Shown: positions 49,755 to 59,128 of the stretch, in pieces | Layout of the letters: the number at the start of each line of letters is the position of its first letter | Numbering within the stretch: the first letter of the stretch is position 1 | DNA from: Rhizobium sp. L1K21 | GTDB taxonomy: Bacteria; Pseudomonadota; Alphaproteobacteria; Rhizobiales; Rhizobiaceae | DNA length: 64,000 nt | Reading direction: 5' to 3' | NCBI RefSeq assembly: GCF_024055895.1 | Contig: NZ_JAMXLE010000001.1 | Location: 1,116,001 to 1,180,000, forward strand | Translations under genes and position numbers: made by a program | Notes under the pieces: model-generated | Told to the model about the DNA's origin: nothing | What the model saw: the letters and a program-made list of their open reading frames with translations, nothing else | Database searches by the model: none

Positions 49755-49785
49755 TTGAACCTCTAGCGACTAGAGGAAGTAGGGT
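49755..49785 (+). promoter_or_regulatory. MerR-type promoter of the cation exporter
   Basis: -35 TTGAAC (49755-49760) and -10 TAGGGT (49780-49785) are separated by 19 bases, the long spacer of MerR-activated promoters. The spacer region carries the perfect dyad CCTCTAG-CGA-CTAGAGG (49760-49776). This is the expected site for the divergent MerR protein. Confidence 0.85.
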
Positions 49786-49819
49786 GTCACCAATGACGCA
49801 AAAAAACAAGGAGAATCAT

Positions 49820-50485
49820 ATGAGTGCGGGATGCGGACATAGTCATGATTTTGATGGCGCTTCTCGGGATTACAAGAGACGGCTGATTGCGGTGATCGTT
49901 ATCAACGCGGCCATGTTCGCCGTCGAAATGACGGCTGGCGAGGCGGCTGGATCACAAGCGTTGAAGGCCGATGCATTGGACTTCTTCGCCGATGCGCTGA
50001 CCTACGGGATTTCGCTTGCCGTGATTGGTGCCAGTTTGAAACTGCGCGCCACGGCAGCGGCGGCGAAGGGGCTCAGCCTCTTGCTGATGGGGCTGTGGGT
50101 TGCGGGTTCAACCATCTACCAGTTCTTTGGGCCGGGTCTGCCGGAGGCGCCGGTTATGGGCGTCGTCGGTCTGATGGCGCTGTCGGCCAATATTGCCAGT
50201 GTGGTCATCCTCATGCGCTACAAGGATGGAGACGCCAACGTGCGTTCCGTGTGGCTTTGCTCCCGTAACGATGCGATCGGCAATATTGCCGTCATGGGCG
50301 CTTCTGCCGCCGTATGGCTGACGGCGACGCCATGGTCGGACCTGGCTGTTGCCGCTGTCATGGCCGGGCTGTTTTTGAGTTCTTCGGCGCAGATCCTGTG
50401 GCAATCCCTGAGGGAGTGGCGTCAGGGTGAGCCGGGCAAGCACCATGAAGAGCATCATGATCACGCCCACGGGCACACACACTGA
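49820..50485 (+). CDS. Short cation diffusion facilitator-like metal exporter
   Basis: 221-residue membrane protein. The N-terminus GCGHSHDF and the C-terminal His-rich tail (EEHHDHAHGHTH) suit metal binding. The segment KADALDFFADALTYG carries the acidic residues of CDF transporters, and RNDAIGN resembles the second metal site. It is shorter than typical CDF proteins (about 300) and lacks the C-terminal cytoplasmic domain. AAGGAG precedes the ATG at 49820. Controlled by the divergent MerR protein; the metal is probably Zn, Cd or Co. Confidence 0.85.
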   Translation: MSAGCGHSHDFDGASRDYKRRLIAVIVINAAMFAVEMTAGEAAGSQALKADALDFFADALTYGISLAVIGASLKLRATAAAAKGLSLLLMGLWVAGSTIYQFFGPGLPEAPVMGVVGLMALSANIASVVILMRYKDGDANVRSVWLCSRNDAIGNIAVMGASAAVWLTATPWSDLAVAAVMAGLFLSSSAQILWQSLREWRQGEPGKHHEEHHDHAHGHTH

Positions 50486-50492
50486 TTGCGCA

Positions 50493-51965
50493 TCACGTGC
50501 CGCAAAATGTTCGCGGCACTTCCTCATGCGGCAAGGGTGCGGCCTGATAGCGCTCAAACTCCGGCCGGTCCGAATAAGGGTCGGCCAGAGCGGCATGCAG
50601 TGCCCCGAACAGTGAGAAATCGCCATCATCCTCGGCTGCACGAATGGCTTCTTCAATGCGGTGGTTGCGCGGTATGATGGCGGGGTTGGTATTTCGCATC
50701 TGTTCAGCGCGAACTGTGGGCTCGATGCTGTCTTCGGCGGTGCGGTCGCGCCAATCGTTCAGCCAGCTTTGGGCCTTCTGAGGATCGGCGAATTCGCTGC
50801 GGAATGCCGCATCCGCTGCGTCGGATTGCGCGACAGTGTAGAGCGCGCGGAACGTGCGCGTGAAGTCTGCCTGTCCTTCCTCCATCATGGAAAGGAGCGA
50901 TTGGATGAGCGTGAGGTCGCTCTCCCTGGCCTCGCCAAGTCCGAGCTTCGCACGCATGACGGTCATCCATTCGTCCTGGAAGATTTCGCCGTAACCGGTG
51001 ATCGCTGTATTGGCGGCGGCAACGGCTGCTTCCTGATCCTCGTTGATCAGCGGCAGCAATGCTTCTGCCAGACGCGCAAGATTCCATTGGCCGATGGCGG
51101 GCTGGTTTGCATAGGCATAGCGTCCGTTGCGGTCGATGGAGGAAAAGACTTTCCTGGCGCTGTAAACGTCCAGAAAGGCGCAGGGGCCGAAATCGATCGT
51201 CTCGCCGGAGATCGCCATATTGTCGGTGTTCATGACACCGTGGATGAAGCCGATGCCCATCCACTTGGCAATCAGCGCCGCCTGACGGCGAATAACGGCC
51301 TGCAGCAGACCAAGATAGGGATGTTCACGCCCTTCAAGCTCCGGATAATGGCGGGCAATGGCGTGATCGGCGAGCGCCTTGACGGCTTCGACATCTTGGC
51401 GCGCTGCAAAATACTGAAAGGTGCCGACGCGGATGTGGCTTGTTGCCACGCGCGTCACCACTGCGCCGGGCAGGGCGGTCTCGCGGTAGACGGCGTCGCC
51501 GGTCGCCACAGCTGCCAGTGACCGGGTTGTCGGTACGCCCAGAGCATGCATGGCCTCGGACACGATATATTCACGCATCACAGGCCCGAGTGCTGCCCGC
51601 CCGTCGCCGTTTCTGGAAAACAGGGTGGGGCCAGATCCTTTCAGCTGAATGTCGTATCGTCTGCCTTGGGGACTGACGACCTCGCCCAAGAGCATGGCGC
51701 GCCCATCACCCAGTTGCGGATTGAACTGGCCGAACTGATGGCCGGCATAGACCATCGCGATATTGGCCGCCCCTTCAGGCGATGTGCTCCCGGAAAAGAT
51801 TGCCGCACCATTCTGTTCCAGCCAGGAAACATCAAGGCCAAGGTCTTCGGCTAGCTGACTGTTGAAGGCGAACATAAAGGGTTCGGACGCGCCAGCCGGT
51901 CTTGCCGGCGCAAAAAGCCGCTCTGGCAGGCGTGTATAGGAATTGTCGAATGCGAATGCAGGCAT
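50493..51965 (-). CDS. selO: Protein adenylyltransferase SelO (YdiU family)
   Basis: Pseudokinase-fold enzyme that transfers AMP from ATP to proteins (known for SelO). The 490-residue protein has MVYAGHQFGQFNPQLGDGRAMLLGEV, QLKGSGPTLFSRNGDGRAALGPVMREYI, HGVMNTDNMAISGETIDFGPCAF and the C-terminal FCGT. In many eukaryotes selenocysteine stands near that C-terminal Cys. It converges on the cation exporter gene with a 7-base gap. Confidence 0.95.
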   Translation of the reverse strand: MPAFAFDNSYTRLPERLFAPARPAGASEPFMFAFNSQLAEDLGLDVSWLEQNGAAIFSGSTSPEGAANIAMVYAGHQFGQFNPQLGDGRAMLLGEVVSPQGRRYDIQLKGSGPTLFSRNGDGRAALGPVMREYIVSEAMHALGVPTTRSLAAVATGDAVYRETALPGAVVTRVATSHIRVGTFQYFAARQDVEAVKALADHAIARHYPELEGREHPYLGLLQAVIRRQAALIAKWMGIGFIHGVMNTDNMAISGETIDFGPCAFLDVYSARKVFSSIDRNGRYAYANQPAIGQWNLARLAEALLPLINEDQEAAVAAANTAITGYGEIFQDEWMTVMRAKLGLGEARESDLTLIQSLLSMMEEGQADFTRTFRALYTVAQSDAADAAFRSEFADPQKAQSWLNDWRDRTAEDSIEPTVRAEQMRNTNPAIIPRNHRIEEAIRAAEDDGDFSLFGALHAALADPYSDRPEFERYQAAPLPHEEVPRTFCGT

Positions 51966-52068
51966 GAGAGGGGGCCCTTTCTTGCCTGAAAGGTAGGGAC
52001 GATGGCCTGTAGGCGCAAGCGTTTCGCCTTGCCTTTGCTAGGGCGTTTCGCATTGCGGCTGCAAAATA

Positions 52069-54003
52069 CTAGGGATTCGATGTGCGTGATTGTCTGCCGC
52101 TGCGCATCTTTTCGAAGTAAGCTGGCAGGTCGCTCTTAACCATTGGCCTTCCGAAATAGAACCCTTGAAAATTGTCGACGCCGAGATCCTTCAGGATTTC
52201 AACCTGTTCTGCCGTTTCGACACCCTCGACGATGACGGGAATGCCGAGGCGGTGGCTCAACAGAATCATTGAATCCAGGATTTTGATCGTCCGCGCGCGA
52301 TTTTCCATCATGCCGATGACAAATGAGCGATCTATCTTGATTTTGTCGAAGCCGAAACGCCAGAGATAGCCAAGGCTGGAATAACCCGTGCCGAAGTCGT
52401 CGATGCTGATCGACACGCCCAGTTTGCGCAGTTGCGCAAGCTCGCGTTCGGCAGCTTCAGGCGCTTCGATAAGTTGGCTTTCCGTCACCTCCAGCACCAG
52501 TCTTGAGGCTGGCAACCCCACTTGAGCGAGTATTGTTGAGACGGTATCGACCAGAGCGTCGGTGTTGAATTGGCGGGCCGACAGATTGACTGAAACCGCA
52601 ATGTCGTCAGACCACTGCTTTGCGGCCAGTGCTGCATTTCGCAAAACCCATTCACCGACTTTTTCGGCCAGGCCCATTTCTTCTACCAGCGGAATGAATT
52701 CGGCTGGCGAGATGATTTCGCCATGCGGCAGTTTCATCCGCAGGAGCGCTTCGAAGGCGATGCATTCAAGTGTCTGGGCGCTGACCAGGGGTTGGTACGT
52801 GAGGTAAAAATAGTCGTTTGCGAGCGCTCTAGTGAGTGCGTTTTCAATTTTCTTCCGACGCTGGGCCTTGGTCGCAAGTTCTGCGGAGAAATTGCGATAG
52901 GTTGAGCGACCGGATGTCTTGGCCTGGTAAAGCGCAAAATCCGCCATCTTCATGCGGTCTTCGAGGGATGGCGCATTTCCGGCTGAGAAATGGATGCCGA
53001 TGCTCAGCGAGCCCGTAATATGGATACCCTGGACCATGGCCGGCTTCGTTGCCAATGTACAAAGCTTCGCCGCCATTTTCTCGGCGGCTTCTATGGTGTT
53101 GCAACGCATTGCCAGTGCGAACTCATCGCCGCCAAGCCGTCCGGCAAAGTCCTGTGGCCCGAGGCTGTTTGCGATCATATTGCCGACATGTTTGATAAAC
53201 GCGTCTCCGGTGGAGTGGCTGTAGGCATCGTTTATCTGCTTGAAGTGATCGATATCGATGAAGAGAAGTGCACTTCCCGCCTCTTTGGGAATGTCGCGCC
53301 AGGCGTCGTTAAAGCCGTTTCGGTTGTAGAGGCTGGTCAATGGGTCATGGCGGGCGAGAAAATTCAGGCGCTCATGCGATACTTCCTCGCGCCGGTTGCT
53401 TCGCAACATCCGGACGAGAAAAAATGTCAGCATGGCCGTGAAAAGCAGTGTCAGGGCGATTGAGAGCTTCTGCGACTGATCTTTCAGGGTGGTGGCAAAA
53501 CCGCCCTGGTCGATGAAGATTTTGCCAATTGTCGCGTCGTCGTTCTCGGAAACATTGAGTGTTCTGATGATTACCGCATAGCTGCTGGGATGCGTGCGGG
53601 CACTGACTTGATTGCCGAGTGTAATAACCTGTTCGCCCGCACGTGCCCGGGCCCATTCCTCTTTGGAAGGGGGGGCGTCGGTAGATGGGCTGACAATGCC
53701 GTTTTCATCGAATGTTGCGCTTTGCCGACCGTCGGCAGAGTAAATCGAGAAGCGAAACGTGTCGGTTTCATGCAGCAGTTCCTGCATGATCGCAAGCTGC
53801 GTCGGTGACGGTTTTCCAGACAACAACGCATCGCCGAATGCAGGCACCTGTTCTTGCAAGAGGTGAACCCAGCGTTCGGATTTCAGCCTGGCATCGGCTT
53901 CGACAGCGTGGTCGACAATCCAGAAGAAGCTGACATTGGCGCCGACCACCAACAGGATGATCGCGCCGAAAGCCGATATCGTCGAAATAAGCCGCCGCCG
54001 CAA
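52069..54003 (-). CDS. Membrane GGDEF-EAL cyclic di-GMP enzyme
   Basis: 644 residues. A periplasmic sensor region lies between two membrane segments (about 8-28 and 180-200). The GGDEF domain has the active-site GGDEF at 291-295, and the EAL domain has the motif EALLRM plus DDFGTGYSSLGYL and VEGVET. Both catalytic signatures look intact, so it may make or degrade c-di-GMP. The start is TTG at 54003 with GAGGGA upstream. It shares no operon with its neighbours. Confidence 0.93.
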   Translation of the reverse strand: MRRRLISTISAFGAIILLVVGANVSFFWIVDHAVEADARLKSERWVHLLQEQVPAFGDALLSGKPSPTQLAIMQELLHETDTFRFSIYSADGRQSATFDENGIVSPSTDAPPSKEEWARARAGEQVITLGNQVSARTHPSSYAVIIRTLNVSENDDATIGKIFIDQGGFATTLKDQSQKLSIALTLLFTAMLTFFLVRMLRSNRREEVSHERLNFLARHDPLTSLYNRNGFNDAWRDIPKEAGSALLFIDIDHFKQINDAYSHSTGDAFIKHVGNMIANSLGPQDFAGRLGGDEFALAMRCNTIEAAEKMAAKLCTLATKPAMVQGIHITGSLSIGIHFSAGNAPSLEDRMKMADFALYQAKTSGRSTYRNFSAELATKAQRRKKIENALTRALANDYFYLTYQPLVSAQTLECIAFEALLRMKLPHGEIISPAEFIPLVEEMGLAEKVGEWVLRNAALAAKQWSDDIAVSVNLSARQFNTDALVDTVSTILAQVGLPASRLVLEVTESQLIEAPEAAERELAQLRKLGVSISIDDFGTGYSSLGYLWRFGFDKIKIDRSFVIGMMENRARTIKILDSMILLSHRLGIPVIVEGVETAEQVEILKDLGVDNFQGFYFGRPMVKSDLPAYFEKMRSGRQSRTSNP

Positions 54004-54146
54004 TTTAATCCCTCGCTTGTGCCGTCAGTACTTTCCTAGCTTTCTGCCGTAAAAGAAATATTACTTTTGTATTGAGCGACTTCTCCGAAGCCGATTTTCT
54101 TGACTGCGGTTAGCAAAGGATTACTCAAAGACACTTGTGCTTTATC

Positions 54147-56246
54147 TTACATCTTTCCTGCGATTTTGATAGCGAAAGCATATTCGAGTGCTATTTCCTC
54201 AAGCCGCTGGAAGCGGCCTGATGCGCCGCCGTGACCCGCCCCCATGTTGGTTTTGAGCAGTATTGGGGCCTTTCCGGTTGTCTTTTCCCGCAATTTGGCG
54301 ACCCATTTGGCTGGCTCCCAATAGGTCACACGCGGGTCGGTCAGACCAGCAAGCGCGAGGATCGGCGGGTAGGGTTTCGCATCGACATTGTCATAGGGTG
54401 AATAGTCGGCGATGCGTGCGTAATCGGCCTGCGAGGTGATGGGGTTGCCCCATTCGGGCCATTCGGGCGGGGTCAAGGGAAGAGTGTCGTCGAGCATGGT
54501 TGTCAGCACGTCCACGAAGGGGACGGCGGCGATGAAACCGGCAAATTTTTCAGGTGCCATATTGGCGACAGCGCCCATCAGCATGCCGCCGGCTGAGCCG
54601 CCTTCGGCGACGATCTTGCCGTAGGATGTGAAGCCTTCCTTGACCAGGTGATCTGCGGAGGCGACAAAATCCTTGAATGTGTTGGTCTTGCCTTCCAGCT
54701 TGCCCGTTTCATACCAGTGATAACCCTTGTCCTTGCCGCCGCGAATGTGGGCAATGGCGTAGATGAAGCCGCGGTCAACGAGCGACAGCGCGTTGGTGGA
54801 GAAGCTGGCCGGAATGGTGACGCCGTAAGACCCATAGCCATAAAGAAGGCACGGCGCGGATCCATCGAGCGGCGTATCCTTGCGATAAAGGATGGAGACG
54901 GGAACAAGTTCACCGTCGGGTGCGGGTGCATGCAACCGGCGGGTGACATAATCATCCGGATTGTGGCCTGAGGGAACTTCCTGCGTCTTCAAAAGCGTCC
55001 GTTCGCGGGTTGCCATGTTATAGTCGAAGAGCTGGTTGGGTGTGGTCATGGAGGAATAGGAAAAGCGGATGACATCGGTGTCATATTCGGCAGCGCCGTA
55101 CAGACCGAGAGAGTAGGCTTCCTCGGCAAATGCAATCGTGTGCTCTTCGCCGGAGGCGCGGTCGCGGATCATGATACGCGGCAGGCCGTCAAGGCGTTCG
55201 AGCCAGACAAGATGGCGGGCAAATGCCATGTGGGAGAGGATGAGACGGCCTTCTTGATGCGGCACGACTTCGCGCCAGTTTTCCTTTTCGGGAGCGTCGA
55301 CCGGCGCGGACATGATCTTGAAATCCTTCGCGCCATCGGCATTGGTGAGGATGTAGAATATGTCGCCGCCTTCGCTCAGATCGTATTGAACCGTTGCCTC
55401 GCGCGGATGAACGATCTTCGGTTCGGCCATCAGATCGTCTGTCGGGATCAGCCGCACCTCTGTCGTATCGTGGTCGTGGATGGAAACGTAGATGAAATCG
55501 TCGAGAAGCGAGCCGCCGACACCCATGAACATACCGGTATCGGTTTCTTCATAAACGAGACGGTCCTGTGATTGCGGTTCACCCACGATGTGATGGAAAA
55601 GCTTGGACGGGCGATGGTTTTCGTCCTGTAATGTATAGAAGAAGCTCTTGCCATCGGGTGCCCAAACGCCACCGCCGGATGTCTTTTCAACAATGTCGTC
55701 GAGGTCTTCACCTGTCTCCAGATTGCGCACTTTCAGCGTGAAGAACTCGGACCCCTTGTCGTCGTATCCCCAGATTCCCCATTTGTGGTCCGACGAGTGG
55801 CTGAGACCGGCCATCCGGAAATAGTCCTTGCCTTCATTCTCTTTGTCGCCATCGAGAAGAACCGTTTTTTCGCCGCCCTCACGCGGGGTGCGGAAATAAT
55901 GCGCCTGCTCGCCGCCGATGACATACATCGTGCCGTAGGCGAATGGCCCATCGGGCATGGGAACCGACGAATCGTCTTCCTTGATCCGTCCCTTCATTTC
56001 GACAAAGAGCGCCTTTTGCAGCTCTTCCGTATCGGCCATTGCAGCCTTCATATAGTCGTTTTCCGCCTCCAGATGCGCGCGCACTTCGGGGTCGAGAACA
56101 GACGTGTCGTGAAAGACGTCCTGCCAGTTGTCTACACGCAGCCAAGCATAGTCATCTGTGCGCGTAATACCGTGCCGGGTATCCAAAACCGGCTTCTTGG
56201 TGGCCACAGGTGCTTCAGGCAGGTCTTTGAAATAGGTCAAAGTCAT
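54147..56246 (-). CDS. ptrB: Oligopeptidase B (S9A prolyl oligopeptidase family)
   Basis: Cytoplasmic serine peptidase that cuts short peptides after Arg or Lys. 699 residues: N-terminal beta-propeller followed by the hydrolase domain. The nucleophile Ser551 is in GGSAGG, and the C-terminal His lies in NMGAGHGGASGRF. ATG at 56246 with GGAG upstream. It is single and stands divergent from the sulfide:quinone oxidoreductase gene. Confidence 0.94.
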   Translation of the reverse strand: MTLTYFKDLPEAPVATKKPVLDTRHGITRTDDYAWLRVDNWQDVFHDTSVLDPEVRAHLEAENDYMKAAMADTEELQKALFVEMKGRIKEDDSSVPMPDGPFAYGTMYVIGGEQAHYFRTPREGGEKTVLLDGDKENEGKDYFRMAGLSHSSDHKWGIWGYDDKGSEFFTLKVRNLETGEDLDDIVEKTSGGGVWAPDGKSFFYTLQDENHRPSKLFHHIVGEPQSQDRLVYEETDTGMFMGVGGSLLDDFIYVSIHDHDTTEVRLIPTDDLMAEPKIVHPREATVQYDLSEGGDIFYILTNADGAKDFKIMSAPVDAPEKENWREVVPHQEGRLILSHMAFARHLVWLERLDGLPRIMIRDRASGEEHTIAFAEEAYSLGLYGAAEYDTDVIRFSYSSMTTPNQLFDYNMATRERTLLKTQEVPSGHNPDDYVTRRLHAPAPDGELVPVSILYRKDTPLDGSAPCLLYGYGSYGVTIPASFSTNALSLVDRGFIYAIAHIRGGKDKGYHWYETGKLEGKTNTFKDFVASADHLVKEGFTSYGKIVAEGGSAGGMLMGAVANMAPEKFAGFIAAVPFVDVLTTMLDDTLPLTPPEWPEWGNPITSQADYARIADYSPYDNVDAKPYPPILALAGLTDPRVTYWEPAKWVAKLREKTTGKAPILLKTNMGAGHGGASGRFQRLEEIALEYAFAIKIAGKM

Positions 56247-56364
56247 CGTCTCCGGACAGTCATATAATGAAACTCAAGACATAGATTTGGAAAGGCGGCA
56301 CCGCAAGCCGACATCCTTTCAAATTCGACTATCGTTCCATTTAAAAATATATTTCCTTTTATAT

Positions 56365-56380
56365 ATATAATATATTATAT
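56365..56380. promoter_or_regulatory. 16-base AT palindrome upstream of the sqr-like gene
   Basis: Perfect palindrome ATATAATATATTATAT about 50 bases before the start of the oxidoreductase gene, in a very AT-rich stretch (56341-56395). Sulfide-responsive repressors such as BigR/SqrR use AT-rich palindromes in this position; no repressor gene is adjacent, so the link is inference. Confidence 0.45.
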
Positions 56381-56431
56381 GTGAATTATAGCAGCCGCTA
56401 CTTGGTTGTGCGGCTAACAGGAGGAGTGGAA

Positions 56432-57715
56432 ATGGTGCATGTGGTGGTATTGGGTGCCGGTTTGGGCGGCACAATCATGGCGTACGAATTGAGAGACAAT
56501 CTCTCTCGGCAGGACAAGGTGACCGTCATCAATCTGGGTGACAAATATTCCTTCGTACCCTCCAATCCGTGGGTTGCTGTTGGCTGGCGTGACCGGGCGG
56601 AAATTGAAATCGACTTGAAACCGGCTTTTGCAAAGCGGGACATTGTTTTGCGCCCCGAGGGAGCCGCGCGCGTGCATCCGGCGGAAAACCGGGTTGAGCT
56701 TACCACTGGTGAAAGCGTGTCTTATGATTATCTGGTCATCGCCACCGGGCCTGAACTCGCCTTCGATGAGATTGAGGGTTTTGGGCCTGAGGCCAATACG
56801 CAGTCCGTATGCCATATCGATCATGCGCTGGGTGCAAAGGGCGCTTTTGAAGCGCTGGTGAAGAATCCGGGGCCGGTTGTCGTTGGAGCCGTGCAGGGTG
56901 CGTCTTGCTTTGGACCCGCCTATGAGTTTGCCTTCATTCTGGAGAAGGCGCTGCGCGATGCGAAGGTGCGCGACAAGGTGCCGATGACCTTCGTGACATC
57001 GGAGCCCTATATCGGTCATCTCGGCCTCGACGGGGTTGGCGATACCAAGGGGCTTCTGGAAAGCGAGATGCGCGAGCATCACATCAAATGGATCACCAAC
57101 GCCAAGGTCGAAAAATTCGAGCCCGGAAAGCTCTTTGTCGAAGAGGTCAATGATGATGGTTCGACAAAGAAGAAGCATGAGATTGATTTCGCGTATACGA
57201 TGATGCTGCCGGCCTTCCGCGGCGTGGCCGCCGTGCGCGGGATCGAGGGTCTGACAAACCCGCGCGGTTTCGTGATCGTCGACAAGCATCAGCGCAATCC
57301 GACTTATCCCAATGTCTTTGGTATCGGTGTGGGGATTGCCATTCCGCCGACCGGGCCTACGCCGGTGCCGGTGGGTGTGCCGAAAACCGGTTTCATGATC
57401 GAATCCATGGTGACGGCAACCGCGCACAATATCGCTAACCTGGTGCGTGGCCAGAATCCCGATGCACAGGGTTCGTGGAACGCGGTCTGCCTTGCCGATT
57501 TTGGCGATGGCGGCATTGCCTTTGTGGCGCAGCCGCAGATACCGCCTCGCAACGTCAACTGGTCGTCGTCCGGCAAGTGGGTTCATCTTGCAAAAATCGG
57601 ATTTGAGAAATATTTCCTGCGCAAAGTGAAGCAGGGCAAATCTGAACCGTTCTATGAAAAGCTTGCCTTGCAGGTCCTTGGCATCGATAAGCTCAAGGAG
57701 ATCAAGTTTGACTGA
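56432..57715 (+). CDS. Sulfide:quinone oxidoreductase-like flavoprotein
   Basis: 427-residue FAD protein of the disulfide-oxidoreductase fold. N-terminal VVLGAGLGGTIMAYEL (FAD), NPWVAVGW, YDYLVIATGP, GAVQGASCFGPAYEF (a conserved Cys of SQR), and GVGIAIPPTGPTPVPVGVPKTGFMIE. Together these suggest oxidation of sulfide to polysulfide with quinone reduction. Only Cys in ASCFGP and in AVCLAD are obvious redox candidates, so a variant activity is possible. ATG at 56432 with GGAGGAG upstream. Confidence 0.85.
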   Translation: MVHVVVLGAGLGGTIMAYELRDNLSRQDKVTVINLGDKYSFVPSNPWVAVGWRDRAEIEIDLKPAFAKRDIVLRPEGAARVHPAENRVELTTGESVSYDYLVIATGPELAFDEIEGFGPEANTQSVCHIDHALGAKGAFEALVKNPGPVVVGAVQGASCFGPAYEFAFILEKALRDAKVRDKVPMTFVTSEPYIGHLGLDGVGDTKGLLESEMREHHIKWITNAKVEKFEPGKLFVEEVNDDGSTKKKHEIDFAYTMMLPAFRGVAAVRGIEGLTNPRGFVIVDKHQRNPTYPNVFGIGVGIAIPPTGPTPVPVGVPKTGFMIESMVTATAHNIANLVRGQNPDAQGSWNAVCLADFGDGGIAFVAQPQIPPRNVNWSSSGKWVHLAKIGFEKYFLRKVKQGKSEPFYEKLALQVLGIDKLKEIKFD

Positions 57716-57748
57716 GGTTTGCTCCCTTTAGAGCAGGTCCCCGGTCGG

Positions 57749-57779
57749 GGGTGCCGTGTACGAGGATGCGGCACCCTTT
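57749..57779 (+). terminator. Weak terminator after the sqr-like gene
   Basis: An 8-bp stem GGGTGCCG / CGGCACCC with a 12-base loop, followed by only TTT. Just before it another small stem CCCCG / CGGGG overlaps. Likely the transcript end of the oxidoreductase gene. Confidence 0.6.
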
Positions 57780-57919
57780 CGCGAAACGTACCAACGACCC
57801 GCCATCCAGGCGAATGTCAAAGGTCGTTGGCATAAGAATCTCGTCAATTTTTCCTCCCAAGGTGTATGATCTTTGCTCAGTGTGTGCTTCTTGATCACAT
57901 AGAGTTGGGGGAGCGGAAT

Positions 57920-59125
57920 ATGCTGACTGTATCCAGCCTTGCCGAGGTGGAGCAGTGTTTGGCCGAAAAAGCCTGGCGTGGAAAATTCCCGCCAGCCATT
58001 GAAGCTGCCTACATGCAGCATAGTCGCAACCGACGCGCGCGGGGTTTCCGTCGTTTGTTGTTGCCTATTCTGGTAACCTATAACCTGTTTTTGATTGCCG
58101 ACATCGTTATCCTGCCCGACACTTGGCATGTGGCAGCCTTGCTGCATTTTCTTGTCGTCAGCCCTGCGATGTTACTGTTTTGGCGCTTTTATGGCGGTAT
58201 CAGAAGCAGCTTCTTGAGCGGTGTTGCCGAGGCCATGGTGCCGACCCTTATGTTTGCTCAGATCATGCTGATTTATATCCTCAATCCGAAGGCGGCTGAC
58301 GGGCACTATCAATATTTTGCAATCGCAGTTCTCATGTTTGCGAATGTCAATATGCGACCGCGGCATATAGTTTCTCAGTGGATGACACTGTTGCTGGTCG
58401 GCAGTTTTTTTATCATCACTGCGCTGGCACCCAGTTCACTCGAAGCCAGGCTGGCCAGTCTGTCAATGATGCTTGCCACGGCCTATGTTTCACTGATGGC
58501 CAATCAGAGTTTCAATTGGGATAGCCGGCTTAATTTTCTAAGATCGCTGCAGGATCAACTTCGCTATGAAAACGTAGAAGCTGAGGCCCAGGTTGATCCG
58601 TTGACGGGCATGAAGAACCGCAGATTTCTCGATGAATTTGTCGCGAACGGTTTGACGCAAATCGCCGCGCGCTATTCCTGCAGTGGCATCATTATGGTGG
58701 ATGTCGATAACTTCAAGATCTTCAACGACACTTACGGGCATCAGGCGGGCGACATCTGTCTGGCAAGCGTTGCAAGAGCCATCGCCGTTTCCGTGCGCGA
58801 CGAAGCCGATCAGGTGGTTCGGTATGGGGGCGAGGAGTTTCTGGTGATCCTGCCTGGTGCCAACGAGATGGGCGCAATGAAGGTCGCCGAACGCATTCGT
58901 CGCGCAGTCATGGTGATGCAGCTGCCGCACGAGAAAAACGGTGCGCTCAATATTGTGACTGTCAGCCAAGGGGTGCGCTCAGCCTCCTTCAGCCGGGAGG
59001 GTTTCCAAGGGCTGATCGCACAGGCTGATACCGCACTCTATGAGGCCAAGTCACATGGAAAAAACTGTGTCTGTCTCTTCGACGATAAGCCGCAAGGGTC
59101 GAGTTCAGGTGCTGATCAGTCCTGA
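57920..59125 (+). CDS. Membrane diguanylate cyclase (GGDEF domain)
   Basis: 401 residues. About six hydrophobic segments (48-205) form a membrane sensor module, followed by a GGDEF domain with the active-site variant GGEEF in RYGGEEFLVILPG. The preceding VDPLTGMKNRRFLDE and VDNFKIFNDTYGHQAGD are standard. GGEEF is a fully active form in known cyclases. The ATG at 57920 has GGGGGAG upstream. Converges on marC. Confidence 0.9.
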   Translation: MLTVSSLAEVEQCLAEKAWRGKFPPAIEAAYMQHSRNRRARGFRRLLLPILVTYNLFLIADIVILPDTWHVAALLHFLVVSPAMLLFWRFYGGIRSSFLSGVAEAMVPTLMFAQIMLIYILNPKAADGHYQYFAIAVLMFANVNMRPRHIVSQWMTLLLVGSFFIITALAPSSLEARLASLSMMLATAYVSLMANQSFNWDSRLNFLRSLQDQLRYENVEAEAQVDPLTGMKNRRFLDEFVANGLTQIAARYSCSGIIMVDVDNFKIFNDTYGHQAGDICLASVARAIAVSVRDEADQVVRYGGEEFLVILPGANEMGAMKVAERIRRAVMVMQLPHEKNGALNIVTVSQGVRSASFSREGFQGLIAQADTALYEAKSHGKNCVCLFDDKPQGSSSGADQS

Positions 59126-59128
59126 TCG

